A stretch of DNA of 64,000 bases from DATLLN01 sp963797175 (GTDB taxonomy: Bacteria > Actinomycetota > Thermoleophilia > Gaiellales > JAICJC01). The notes under the pieces were generated by a model. It was not told where the DNA came from, searched no databases, and saw only the letters and a program-made list of their open reading frames with translations. The DNA lies in contig CAWCOL010000005.1 in assembly GCA_963797175.1 (NCBI GenBank), positions 682,001-746,000 of the forward strand. The letters are read 5' to 3'. Shown piece after piece: positions 9,252 through 17,719 of this stretch (position 1 is the first letter of the stretch; each line of letters begins with the position of its first letter). The position numbers were made by a program, and so were the translations under genes.

Positions 9252-10122
9252 TTCGTCCCCGGCTTCGCCTCGAGCACGAGCACGTCCGTCAGGTCGCTGA
9301 AGTCCACGAACGGCTTCACCTGGATCGTCTGGAACGTCTGGCCGTCGTCGATCGAGACGCTCGAGACGGTGCCGATCAGGATCCCGCGCGGGAACAGCGA
9401 GGTGAGGTTGGTGTTGCCGGCGTAGCCCGTGGTGACGATGACGTCGCCGTTTCTGACCGCCTCGCCCGGCGCGACGTTCTCGAGCGACAGCAGCCCGGCG
9501 TCGGACGGCAGCAGGATGCCCTTGGCGCTGCCGTCGTTGAGGCCGGCGGAGACGGCGCTCTCGCTGTCGGTGATGAGGCGGACGATGGCCGCCGAGCCCG
9601 TCACCGAGACGACACGGCCGACCAGCGCCCCGCCGTCGTTGTAGGGGCCGATCACCGGGTCGTTGATGTGGACGCCGTCCGCGCTGCCGCTGTTGATCGT
9701 GATCGTGCGGTGGTAGAGATTGGGCGACTGCGCGACCACGGCGGCGCCGATCGGCGTGTAGTCCGACGTCGTGTTGCTGTGCTTGTAGTCGAGCAGCTCT
9801 TGCAGCGTGGCAATCCTCTTCTGATCCTGTTCGGCCTTGAGCGCGTTGGCGCTGGCCCGACGCAGCTCGGCCTCGAGCTTGGTGTTTTCCTGACGGGCAT
9901 CAACCAGCCCGTCGTCCAGTTCCAGCCGTCAACGAAGGGCTGCGTGACGCGGTGCACCACGCCGGAAACGGGTGCCGTGATCGACAGCGCTGAGCGCTGG
10001 ATCGACCCGATGACACCACCAGAGCCCTCCCGGAACGAGAGGGTCAGGAGCGTGAGCGAGGCCGCGAGAAGCAGGCCGACGATGACCCGCCGCCGGATGA
10101 GACGGTTGTTGCCGATCAGCAT
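9248..10122 (-). CDS. mreC: rod shape-determining protein MreC (frameshifted)
   Basis: Periplasm-facing scaffold of the elongasome. The ATG at 10122 gives a basic tail and membrane anchor (RRRVIVGLLLAASLTLLTLS), then the frame fails near 9915-9925 after VDGWNW. The adjacent frame gives the missing coiled coil (LVDARQENTKLEAELRRASA, then QKRIATLQELLDYK) and the beta-rich MreC core (VVAQSPNLYHRTITINSGSA to VLVLEAKPGTK). One base change restores a protein of about 290 residues, so this is probably a sequencing error. First gene of the mreC-mreD-mrdA-rodA-DUF697 unit. Confidence 0.88.
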
Positions 10123-10190
10123 TTGCAGGCGGTTTGCTGGGGCGCAAGTCTACCCCATGGGGTCTTCGGACTTGGTTGGTCCAGGAAACC

Positions 10191-11006
10191 TCAGGAGATG
10201 GTGCCGTTGATCGCCAGCACCAGCACGACCGTGCCCAGCACGACCCGGTAGGCGACGAAGATGCCCAGTCCGTGGCGCGTCAGATACCGCAGCAGGAAGG
10301 CGATCGAGGCGTAGCCGACGACGAACGCGAGCACCGTGGCGATCGCCGTGGGCACGGCGCCGGCGCCCCCCGCCTCGCCCACCTTGCGCAGCTCGAACAG
10401 GCCGGAGAGCACCACCGCCGGGATCGAGAGCAGGAAGCTGTAGCGGGCCGCTGCTGTGCGGTCGAGCCCGCGCCAGAGTCCGGCGCTGATGGTCGCGCCC
10501 GACCGCGAGACGCCGGGCACCAGGGCGAGCGCCTGGGCGAAGCCGATGACGACGCCGTCGGTGCGGTTGAGGTCGGGCAGGTGGCGCCGCAGCGAGGCGG
10601 TGCGGTCGGCCGCGAGCATGACCAGGCCGAAGACGATCAGGCTGGCGCCGATCAGCTTGAGGTTTCGGGCGCCGGTCTCGATCGAGTCCTTGAAGACGAA
10701 TCCGAAGATCGCGATCGGGATCGTGCCGAGGATGATGTACCAGCCCATCCGCGAGTCGAGCTCGGAGCGGGCGGCCGGGTCACGAAGGCCGCGCAGCCAG
10801 GCCAGGAAGATGCGCAGGATGTCGGCGCGGAAGTAGAGCAGCACCGCCGCCATCGTGCCCAGCTGGACGACCGCGGTGAACGCGGCGCCAGGGTCCTCCC
10901 AGCCCAGGAACGCAGGGACGATGCGCAGGTGCGCCGTGCTGGACACGGGCAGGAACTCGGTGAGGCCCTGGACGACCCCGAGGACGATCGCCTGAAACGC
11001 GGTCAA
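10191..11006 (-). CDS. uppP: undecaprenyl-diphosphate phosphatase UppP (BacA)
   Basis: Recycles the wall lipid carrier by hydrolysing undecaprenyl diphosphate. 271 residues with the two catalytic repeats: QGLTEFLPVSSTAHL near the N-terminus and LVPGVSRSGATISAGL in the second half, plus about eight helices. Starts with TTG at 11006 (M/L-TAFQAIVLGVVQG), 36 bases after the stop of the diiron-oxidase-like gene on the same strand, so it may share the transcript of the peptide locus. Ends about 70 bases before mreC. Confidence 0.95.
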   Translation of the reverse strand: MTAFQAIVLGVVQGLTEFLPVSSTAHLRIVPAFLGWEDPGAAFTAVVQLGTMAAVLLYFRADILRIFLAWLRGLRDPAARSELDSRMGWYIILGTIPIAIFGFVFKDSIETGARNLKLIGASLIVFGLVMLAADRTASLRRHLPDLNRTDGVVIGFAQALALVPGVSRSGATISAGLWRGLDRTAAARYSFLLSIPAVVLSGLFELRKVGEAGGAGAVPTAIATVLAFVVGYASIAFLLRYLTRHGLGIFVAYRVVLGTVVLVLAINGTIS

Positions 11007-11042
11007 CGGCGGCGGTCGTCGGCGGGAGCGGCACTCACGGAT

Positions 11043-11729
11043 TCAAGCGTACATGGCGGACCGGGACTGTCCAGCCGCACGGATGTCGGCGAAGATGTCG
11101 ATCAGCCCGTCCACGGTGGCGAGTGCGCTGGTGCCGACCAGCCGCTCGTGCCACGGCTCAAGCGGCAGCCGGTCGAGCGCCTCCGCCAGGTCGGCCCGGT
11201 GAGGGCCGTCGATCTCGGCGTGGCGCAGCAGGCAGCCGAACGCCGAGCGCGGATGCCCGGTGCGCTCGATCAGCGCCTCCACGGCCGGCGCCGACGGCGG
11301 GATCTCCATCACCGCCATGTGGCCGAGCAGCGCGACCGGATGGCCGCGGCGGATCCACTGGCGCTGGGCGCCCTTGAGGGCCGCGACGGCCGGCGACGGC
11401 ACCCGGGTGAGCACGGCGTCGGCCGGTAGCCCCAGCGCCTCCAGATCGGTCAGTGCCCAGGCGTCGTGGCCGCGCTCCTCCTCGATGTGGCCGTCCAGGT
11501 AGACGGCCAGCCCGGCGGCGACCTCGTCCCCGCCCTCCGCGAGCTCCGCCGCCCGGTCGCGTGCGGCCGTCAGCTCGGGCACGGTCTCGCGCATCAGGTC
11601 GTGCAGCGTGGCCAGGTACTCCGGGTAGAGGGCGGCGGCGTCCGGGGCCTCCCAGACGGCCGCGCCCGCGCGGTCGAGCAGCGGCAGCGCGACGTCCAGC
11701 GTTCCCGCCAGGCGGGCCGACGCGGTCAC
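11043..11729 (-). CDS. heme-oxygenase-like diiron (iron-containing redox) enzyme of a peptide locus
   Basis: 228-residue all-helical protein of the PqqC/TENA-like fold. The residues expected for a heme-oxygenase-like diiron oxidase are visible in order: Glu84 and His88 with Asp95 in HIEEERGHDAWALTDL (from residue 81), Glu142 in AVMEIPP, and His170-Asp174-His177 in LLRHAEIDGPH. Such enzymes use O2 for oxidation, N-oxygenation, C-C cleavage or desaturation; the substrate here is unknown. The GTG start at 11729 overlaps the stop of the radical SAM gene (GTGA), so the two are translationally coupled. With the upstream small peptide it forms a three-gene unit, and it could act on the peptide or on an amino-acid product released from it. 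Confidence 0.75.
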   Translation of the reverse strand: MTASARLAGTLDVALPLLDRAGAAVWEAPDAAALYPEYLATLHDLMRETVPELTAARDRAAELAEGGDEVAAGLAVYLDGHIEEERGHDAWALTDLEALGLPADAVLTRVPSPAVAALKGAQRQWIRRGHPVALLGHMAVMEIPPSAPAVEALIERTGHPRSAFGCLLRHAEIDGPHRADLAEALDRLPLEPWHERLVGTSALATVDGLIDIFADIRAAGQSRSAMYA

Positions 11730-12688
11730 CGGGCACCCGCCGCGAGCTGCTCGGCCAGCGCGGCGACCGGCCGGCGCATGATCGCGCCCATCGCCGCGCC
11801 GGCCGGCTCGAGCGCGTGGCACGTCTCGCAGACGCCGTCACAGACCGGCGTGCCCGCCTCCTCGGCCAGCCACACCGGCCCGAACGCGCGGATCGCCCGC
11901 AGCGCGTCGCGCCGCTCGACCCGGCGGCGCACGGCGGGCCAGCCGTCCCGGCCCGCCTGCCCCAGCCGCAGGTGGGCCGGCACGGGGCCGTCCACGGTGC
12001 GCTGGGAGCAACAGGCCACGATCGTGCCGTCGAAGGCGACGACCGGCCAGGTGGCGAGGTCGCAGCCGCCGCCGGCCGGCGGGCCGTCCGTGCCCTCGGC
12101 CCACGCCGCCGCCCGGCCGACCGGCGCGAGCAGCGAGCCGAGCACCGGCACGCGCCCGCCGAACCGCGCGGCCAGCAGCTGCTCCACCCCGGCCGCCCAC
12201 GGGTCGTCCGCGCGGCCGCGGGTCAGCTGCACGCTGACGTCCATGCCCCACCCGGCGAGCCGGTCGAGCAGCCACACCACGTCCTCTACGGGCACCTCGG
12301 CCTGGTGCCACTCGTCCATGCTCACCGCAACGCCGTCTACCGCGCGCAGCGCTGCCTCGACCGTCTGCGGGATCCGCCGGCGCGCGGCGAACCACGCGCC
12401 CGTCGTCACCTCGGTGGCAACGCCGACGGCGCGGCAGCGATCGGCGATCGCCGCCACCAGCCGCGGCCGCAGCAGCGCCTCGCCGCCCGTCATCAGCACG
12501 GCCGCGGGCCGGTCCTCCGCGCTGAAGCTGTCCACCAGGGCGAGGAACCGTTCCCCGCCGTGCTGCTCGGAGCGCATCGTCGAGCGGGTCGAGCAGTGCG
12601 CGCAGTGCAGCGGGCAGCGCCTGGTCAGGCTCAGATAGACGCCGGCCGCGGGCACCGACCGCAATGCCAGGAGGTCGGAGAGCCGCAC
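11726..12688 (-). CDS. radical SAM peptide-maturase-like enzyme with SPASM-like C-terminal cysteines
   Basis: 320 residues. The SAM-cluster motif is C25-x3-C29-x2-C32 in SLTRRCPLHCAHC, followed by TGGEALLRP (residues 67-75) of the radical SAM barrel. The C-terminal part has auxiliary-cluster ligands: C209 in GGGCDLATWPV, C226-C227 in FDGTIVACCSQ (a DGxVxxCC pattern typical of SPASM domains) and C283-x3-C287-x2-C290. SPASM proteins commonly modify ribosomal peptides. The GTG at 12688 follows the small-peptide stop by 9 bases, and the 3' end overlaps the diiron enzyme gene. Peptide modification is inferred from domain type and neighbours. Confidence 0.82.
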   Translation of the reverse strand: MRLSDLLALRSVPAAGVYLSLTRRCPLHCAHCSTRSTMRSEQHGGERFLALVDSFSAEDRPAAVLMTGGEALLRPRLVAAIADRCRAVGVATEVTTGAWFAARRRIPQTVEAALRAVDGVAVSMDEWHQAEVPVEDVVWLLDRLAGWGMDVSVQLTRGRADDPWAAGVEQLLAARFGGRVPVLGSLLAPVGRAAAWAEGTDGPPAGGGCDLATWPVVAFDGTIVACCSQRTVDGPVPAHLRLGQAGRDGWPAVRRRVERRDALRAIRAFGPVWLAEEAGTPVCDGVCETCHALEPAGAAMGAIMRRPVAALAEQLAAGAR

Positions 12689-12697
12689 GACGCGTCC

Positions 12698-12916
12698 CTA
12701 GTACGACATGCGGCCGACGGCGTCGGTGACCGGCCGGAACTCGGCACCGCCGAGCACCTTGACCTTGTTGTTCATCGAGACGAGGGCCGCCACCTCGTGC
12801 CGGGAGAGGTGCTGCAGCAGCTGGTTCTGCTCCTCGGACAGCTCGTTGACGGGGAAGCCCTGTGCCTCCAGGTCGGCGATCGGGTCATACGGCGGGCGGG
12901 GGCGATCATCGGACAC
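12698..12916 (-). CDS. candidate RiPP precursor peptide (72 aa)
   Basis: Small acidic-to-neutral peptide starting at GTG 12916, with a strong GGAGGT ribosome site at 12922-12927 (5-base spacer). Residues 11-50 form a leader-like amphipathic block (DPIADLEAQGFPVNELSEEQ, then LLQHLSRHEVAALVSM) that resembles the conserved domain named 'aroma-sacti cluster' in actinobacterial peptide loci; I recall that similarity and have not searched it. A double glycine at 56-57 (VLGG) precedes a 15-residue tail AEFRPVTDAVGRMSY that ends in Tyr and has no Cys. This is the leader/core layout of a modified peptide. It sits first in a transcript with a radical SAM enzyme and a diiron-type oxidase. A regulatory small protein is the alternative. 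Confidence 0.7.
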   Translation of the reverse strand: MSDDRPRPPYDPIADLEAQGFPVNELSEEQNQLLQHLSRHEVAALVSMNNKVKVLGGAEFRPVTDAVGRMSY

Positions 12917-12996
12917 GGCCTACCTCCGGAGTCGATGCGAGGTTCGTGAACCTATCAGATGCCTGGAAGGTCGCCGCGGCTGGATACACTCGCGAC

Positions 12997-15996
12997 ATGG
13001 CGGGGGCCGCGGAGCGACGCGTGGTGACGGTGCTGTTCGCCGACCTGGTCGGATCGACCGGTCTGGCGGAGCGGCTCGACGCAGAGGCGGTGCGGGCGCT
13101 GCTGGAGCAGTACTTCGCGCTGGCCGCGCGGGCGATCGAGGCCCACGGCGGGACGCTCGAGCGCCTGATCGGCGATGGCCTGCTGGCGGTGTTCGGGCTC
13201 GACCCGACGCACGAGGACGACGCGCTCCGGGCCGTCCGCGCAGGCCTCGAGCTGCGGGCCGCGCTGGAGGAACTCGAGCCCGAGGCGGAGGGCCGCTGGG
13301 GCGGGCCGCTGGGCGTGCGCATCGGCATCAACACCGGCGAGGTCGTGGTCGGCGAGACCGGCGAGGGCGTCCGCACCGTGATCGGCGACGCGGTCAACGT
13401 CGCCGCCCGGCTCGAGCAGGACGCGTTGCCCGGGCAGATCCTGATCGGGGCGGTGACGCAGGGCATGGTCGCCGCGTGGGCCGAGCTGGAGCCGCTCGAG
13501 CCGCTCGAGCTGCGCGGCAAGCGGGAGCCGGTGCCGGCCTGGTCGGTGGTGGCCGTGGACGATCCCACCGCACCGGCCGACCGTCCCCACGACGTGCCCC
13601 TGGCGGGCCGCGAGCGGGAGCTGGCGCTGTTGCTGGACGTGGTCGAGCGATGCACGGACGACCGCGCCGCGCACCTGGTCACGCTGCTCGGCCCGACCGG
13701 CATCGGCAAGTCGCGGCTGGTGCGCGAGTGCGTGGACCGGCTGGGCGACCGGGTGACGCCGGTGGTCGGCCGCTGCCTGCCCTACGGTGACGGCATCACC
13801 TTCTGGCCGCTGAACGAGGTGGTCGGCCAGCTGTGCGCGGGCGGCGATCCCGGCGAGCTGCTGGGCGACGGCGGCGAGGCGGCCGCCGCGGCCTCGCTGA
13901 TCCGCGCCGCGACCGGCCGCGGCACGGCCGTCGGCGGCCTCGACGAGACGTTCTGGGCCGTGCGGCGGCTGTTCGAGGCGGCGGCCCGGCCGCGGCCGCT
14001 GGTCTGCGTGTTCGACGACGTCCAGTGGGCCGAGCCGACCATGCTCGACCTGATCGAGCACCTGGCGGACTGGATCGCGGACGCCCCGGTCACGCTGATC
14101 TGCATCGCCCGCCCCGAGCTGCTGGAGCGCCGCACCGGCTGGGCTGGGGGCAAGCTGCGCGCGACGTCCGCGATGCTGGGGCCGCTCGACCCGCGGCACT
14201 GCGACGAACTGGTCGACCGCTTCCTCAGCCAGATGGGCGGTTCCGCCGGCTCGCTGCCCGCCGAGACCCGCCGCGAGGTGTTGGAGGCGACCGAGGGCAA
14301 CCCGCTCTTCATCGAACACCTGCTGCGCGCCGTCGGCCCCGACGGCGCCGCCCCGGCCGAGATGCCGCCCACCGTGCAGTCGGCGATCGCGGCCCGCCTC
14401 GACGCGCTCTCGCCGGCCGAGCGGCGCGCATGCGAGCTGGGCGCGGTGATGGGCAAGGTGTTCGCGGCGTCGGCCATGGAGGCGCTGGACGACGAGGACG
14501 CCGCCGAATCGCTCGGTGCGCTGGCCCCGCTTGTCCGTAAGGGCATCCTCCGCTCCTCTCCGGTTCACCTGGGCGACCGCGACGCCTACCGCTTCACCCA
14601 CCTGCTGATCCGCGACGTCACGTCGGCGCGGATGTCCAAGCAGCGGCGCGCCGAGCTCCACGAGCGCTTCGCCGGCTGGCTGCGCGGCCGGTCCGACCCG
14701 GCGCCCGACGCGCTGGTCGGCTACCACCTGGAGCAGACCGTGGTGCTCCGCCGCGCGATCGGCCTGGCCGGGCCCGAGCTGGACACCGTCGCCGTGGACG
14801 CGGCGACGCTGCTGACCTCCTCGGCACGGCGCTCGGAGGCGATGTTCGACCTCCCGGCAGCGGTGCGCCAGCTGGAACGGGCCGAGCTGCTGCTGCGCTG
14901 CGACGAGCCGCGGCGGCTGGAGCTGCTGCCCGCGCTGGCCCGCACCCGGCACCGGTCGGGCGACCTGGCCGGCGCCGGCGCGGTGCTGGACGAGGCGATC
15001 GTGGGCGCGGCCGCCTCGGGTGACCGCCGCACGGAGGCGCTGGCCGCGCTGGGGCGGGCGGTGACCCGGATCGACGCGCCCGGCGGGCGCGGCGAGCTGG
15101 CGCGAGCGGCCCAGCGGGCGGCCGACGTGTGCGAGGCGGCGGGCGACGGCCGCGGGCTGGCCCAGGCGTGGGCGCGGCTGGCGCTGGTGCGCCAGATGGA
15201 GGGCCGCTACGGCTCGGCGGCCGAGGCCCACGAGCGGGCGCTGGGGCACCTGTCGCCGGGCGAGCCGGAGCAGCTGCTGCTGGTCGGGAACCTCGCCCTC
15301 TGCCATGCCCTCGGGCCGCTGCCGGCCGCTCAGGCCCTGGCCCGGTGCGAGCGGCTGGAGGCCTCCTGCGAGGGCTCCTCGCCGATGACGGCGGCCCTCG
15401 TCGCCGGCCCGGCGGCGGTGCTGCGCGCCCACACCGGCGCGATCGCGGCGGCCCGAGCCCAGATCGAGCATGCGCGGCACCTGGCCGAGGACATCGGCGA
15501 GGCCGAGGCGGCCGGTCACATGCGGATGTTCAGCGGGATGATCGAGGAGCTGGCCGGCGACCTCGACGCCGCGTTCGCCCACCACCAGGCGGCGGCCGAG
15601 TGGCTGGAGCGGGCCCAGGACGACCCGGCCGAGGCGCTGGTCGGCATGAGCCGCTGCCTCACCCGCCAGGGCGACGCCATCCGCGGACGGGAGCTGGCCG
15701 AACGGTGCAGCGGCGCCGTTCCCGACGACCTCAACGTGCAGGTGCTGTGGCGCGTGGCGCTGTCACGAGCCGACGCCGCGCTGGGCGAGCCCGCCCGGGC
15801 CCGCTGCGCCGCCGAGCAGGCGGTCGAGCTGACCCGGCGGATGGAGTGCCCGGAGCTGCTGGCCGACGCGCTGCGGGCGCTGGGATCTGCCCTCGCCGCG
15901 GCCGGCGGCGACGGGAGCGTCCAGATGGGCGAGGCGCTGGCGGTGGACGAGCGCAAGGGGCTCGCCGTCCGCGTCGGCCTGACGAAGGCTCAGTAG
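12997..15996 (+). CDS. class III adenylate/guanylate cyclase fused to a STAND-type ATPase and helical repeats
   Basis: 999-residue signalling protein. Residues about 8-185 are a class III cyclase homology domain with the metal Asp in LFADLVGST and the DGLLAVFG and GIGINTGEV-like segments. Then comes an AAA/NB-ARC-like ATPase with Walker A GPTGIGKSR (about residue 230) and Walker B VCVFDDVQWAEP. The second half is Ala/Leu/Glu-rich TPR-like repeats, with no DNA-binding tail seen. This architecture is abundant in Thermoleophilia and other actinobacteria; ligands are generally unknown. The start lies 80 bases from the divergent peptide gene, so the two share an intergenic promoter region. It converges with mreB, with a 7-base gap. 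Confidence 0.9.
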   Translation: MAGAAERRVVTVLFADLVGSTGLAERLDAEAVRALLEQYFALAARAIEAHGGTLERLIGDGLLAVFGLDPTHEDDALRAVRAGLELRAALEELEPEAEGRWGGPLGVRIGINTGEVVVGETGEGVRTVIGDAVNVAARLEQDALPGQILIGAVTQGMVAAWAELEPLEPLELRGKREPVPAWSVVAVDDPTAPADRPHDVPLAGRERELALLLDVVERCTDDRAAHLVTLLGPTGIGKSRLVRECVDRLGDRVTPVVGRCLPYGDGITFWPLNEVVGQLCAGGDPGELLGDGGEAAAAASLIRAATGRGTAVGGLDETFWAVRRLFEAAARPRPLVCVFDDVQWAEPTMLDLIEHLADWIADAPVTLICIARPELLERRTGWAGGKLRATSAMLGPLDPRHCDELVDRFLSQMGGSAGSLPAETRREVLEATEGNPLFIEHLLRAVGPDGAAPAEMPPTVQSAIAARLDALSPAERRACELGAVMGKVFAASAMEALDDEDAAESLGALAPLVRKGILRSSPVHLGDRDAYRFTHLLIRDVTSARMSKQRRAELHERFAGWLRGRSDPAPDALVGYHLEQTVVLRRAIGLAGPELDTVAVDAATLLTSSARRSEAMFDLPAAVRQLERAELLLRCDEPRRLELLPALARTRHRSGDLAGAGAVLDEAIVGAAASGDRRTEALAALGRAVTRIDAPGGRGELARAAQRAADVCEAAGDGRGLAQAWARLALVRQMEGRYGSAAEAHERALGHLSPGEPEQLLLVGNLALCHALGPLPAAQALARCERLEASCEGSSPMTAALVAGPAAVLRAHTGAIAAARAQIEHARHLAEDIGEAEAAGHMRMFSGMIEELAGDLDAAFAHHQAAAEWLERAQDDPAEALVGMSRCLTRQGDAIRGRELAERCSGAVPDDLNVQVLWRVALSRADAALGEPARARCAAEQAVELTRRMECPELLADALRALGSALAAAGGDGSVQMGEALAVDERKGLAVRVGLTKAQ

Positions 15997-16003
15997 GAGT
16001 AGC

Positions 16004-17071
16004 TCAGTAGGAGTAGGAGCGGCGGCCGTTGCGGCGCCTGTTCGCATAGGACTGGTTCGCGCGGTGGATCGCGTCGAACTCCTCCAGCGAACGGCCCGAG
16101 CCGACGGCGACGCAGGTCAGCGGCGACTCGGCCAGGTGCACCGGCATCTGCGTCTCGGCCCGGATCCGGTCGGGCAGGCGCTGCAGCAGCGCACCGCCGC
16201 CGGCCAGCACGATGCCCCGGTCCATGATGTCGGACGCGAGCTCGGGCGGCGTCTTGTCCAGCGTCTGCTTGACCGCGTCGATGATCTGGGTGAGCGGCGC
16301 CTCCAACGCCGTGCGCACCTCGGTGCTGCTCAGCACGACGGTCTTGGGCAGGCCGCTGACCAGGTCGCGGCCGCGGATCTCCGCCTCGACGTCCTCGGGC
16401 AGCTCGTAGGCCGAGCCGATCTCGAGCTTGACCTCCTCGGCCGTCTGGGAGCCGATCATCAGCTTGTACTCGCGCTTGACGTGCTCGATGATCGCCTCGT
16501 CCAGCTCGTCGCCGCCGACGCGGATCGACTGGCTGACGACGATGCCGCCGAGCGAGATGACGGCGACCTCGGTGGTGCCGCCGCCGATGTCCACGATCAT
16601 GTTGCCGGTCGGCTCTGAGACGGGCAGCCCGGCGCCGATCGCGGCGGCCATCGGCTCCTCGATCAGGTACGCCTGGCGGGCGCCGGCCGAGTACGTGGCC
16701 TCCTCGACGGCCCGCTTCTCGACGCCGGTGACGCCGGACGGCACGCAGACCACGACCCGCGGGTGCGCCCAGCGGTTCTGGTGCACCTTCTGGATGAAGT
16801 GGCGGAGCATCTGCTCGGTCACGTCGAAGTCGGCGATCACGCCGTCCTTGAGCGGCCGGATCGCCTGGATGTCGCCCGGCGTGCGGCCCAGCATCCGCTT
16901 CGCCTCGATGCCGACGGCGTGCACGTCACCGGTGCGCTGGTCGATCGCGACGACCGAGGGCTCGGAGAGCACGATGCCCCGGCCGCGGACGTACACGAGC
17001 GTGTTGGCCGTGCCGAGGTCGACCGCCATGTCGCGGCCACCGAACCCCGTCAGTGAGTTCCAGAAGCTGAT
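16004..17071 (-). CDS. mreB: rod shape-determining actin MreB
   Basis: Bacterial actin that organises elongation along the membrane. Actin-fold motifs are visible: AVDLGTANTLVYV (phosphate 1), VPSGVTGVEKRAVEEA, MIVDIGGGTTEVAVISL (phosphate 2) and GIVLAGGGALLQRLP. The conserved N-terminus SFWNSLTGFGGRDMAVDLG begins before the first ATG (17029). A GAAAGGG ribosome-site-like element stands about 8 bases before an ATC codon at 17071, so I extend to there; ATC initiation would be unusual and a base error is possible. Unlike in many genomes it is not next to mreC, which lies 5.9 kb further on. Confidence 0.93.
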   Translation of the reverse strand: MSFWNSLTGFGGRDMAVDLGTANTLVYVRGRGIVLSEPSVVAIDQRTGDVHAVGIEAKRMLGRTPGDIQAIRPLKDGVIADFDVTEQMLRHFIQKVHQNRWAHPRVVVCVPSGVTGVEKRAVEEATYSAGARQAYLIEEPMAAAIGAGLPVSEPTGNMIVDIGGGTTEVAVISLGGIVVSQSIRVGGDELDEAIIEHVKREYKLMIGSQTAEEVKLEIGSAYELPEDVEAEIRGRDLVSGLPKTVVLSSTEVRTALEAPLTQIIDAVKQTLDKTPPELASDIMDRGIVLAGGGALLQRLPDRIRAETQMPVHLAESPLTCVAVGSGRSLEEFDAIHRANQSYANRRRNGRRSYSY

Positions 17072-17129
17072 GTGCCGAGCCCTTTCGTTTCTGGCTGCAA
17101 AACGCCGGGAAACGCGCCGGGGGAGTGTA

Positions 17130-17715
17130 TCAGGAGGCCGGAAGCGCGGTTCGGAGCACCGCGTCGAGCAGCACCGGCACCGGTAAACCGACCACGTTGG
17201 AGTGGTCGCCGTCGATCGACTCGACGAGGGCGGCGCCGCGTCCCTGGATGGCGTAGGCGCCCGCCCGCCCCTCCCACTCGCGGCACCCCAGGTACCAGTC
17301 AAGGTCGGCCTCGTCGAGGGCGCGGAACCGCACCGCCGTCGTCGCCAGCGCACCGTGCTGGCGGCCGCGCACGATCAGGCACAGCCCGGAGTGCACGAGG
17401 TGCTCGCGGCCGGCCAGCCGGCGCAGCATCGCGCGGGCGTCCTCCTCGTCCGCTAGGCTTGCCCAGCGCGGCGCCGTCAACGTCGACAACGGTGTCCACG
17501 CCGAGAACGGCAGGGCCGGAGACGGACAGCGCCTTGCCGCGGGCGTGGGCCAGGGCCATGTGCGACGGTGCAAGGCCCGGCATCGGCGGCTCGTCATAGC
17601 CTGGCTCGACAACGGTGAACTCGATGCCGAGCTGCGTCAGGATCGCGCGCCGCTGGGGCGAGCGTGATGCCAGAACGAGCGGGCCGAGCGAGGCGAGCGC
17701 CTCGGCCACCGCCAT
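17130..17715 (-). CDS. maf: Maf-type nucleotide pyrophosphatase (frameshifted)
   Basis: Hydrolyses non-canonical or modified nucleoside triphosphates. The ATG at 17715 gives the signature LVLASRSPQRRAILTQLG and later LGVDTVVDVDG (metal Asp). The frame breaks near 17455 after LGKP. The adjacent frame continues with DEEDARAMLRRLAGREHLVH, WEGRAGAYAIQGRGAALVES and the end DAVLRTALPAS, so the whole Maf fold is present and one base correction restores it. It lies 4 bases after ndk in the minus-strand block and precedes mreB. Confidence 0.88.
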
Positions 17716-17719
17716 CGGT

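Noticed and set aside
11043..12916. PQQ or mycofactocin biosynthesis genes
   Set aside because: The peptide lacks the Glu-Tyr core of PqqA and the IDGMCGVY-like end of MftA; other pathway genes are absent.
12955..15585. Very long open frame opposite the cyclase/ATPase gene
   Set aside because: Antisense shadow typical of GC-rich codon bias; low-complexity Arg/His/Gln composition, no motifs.
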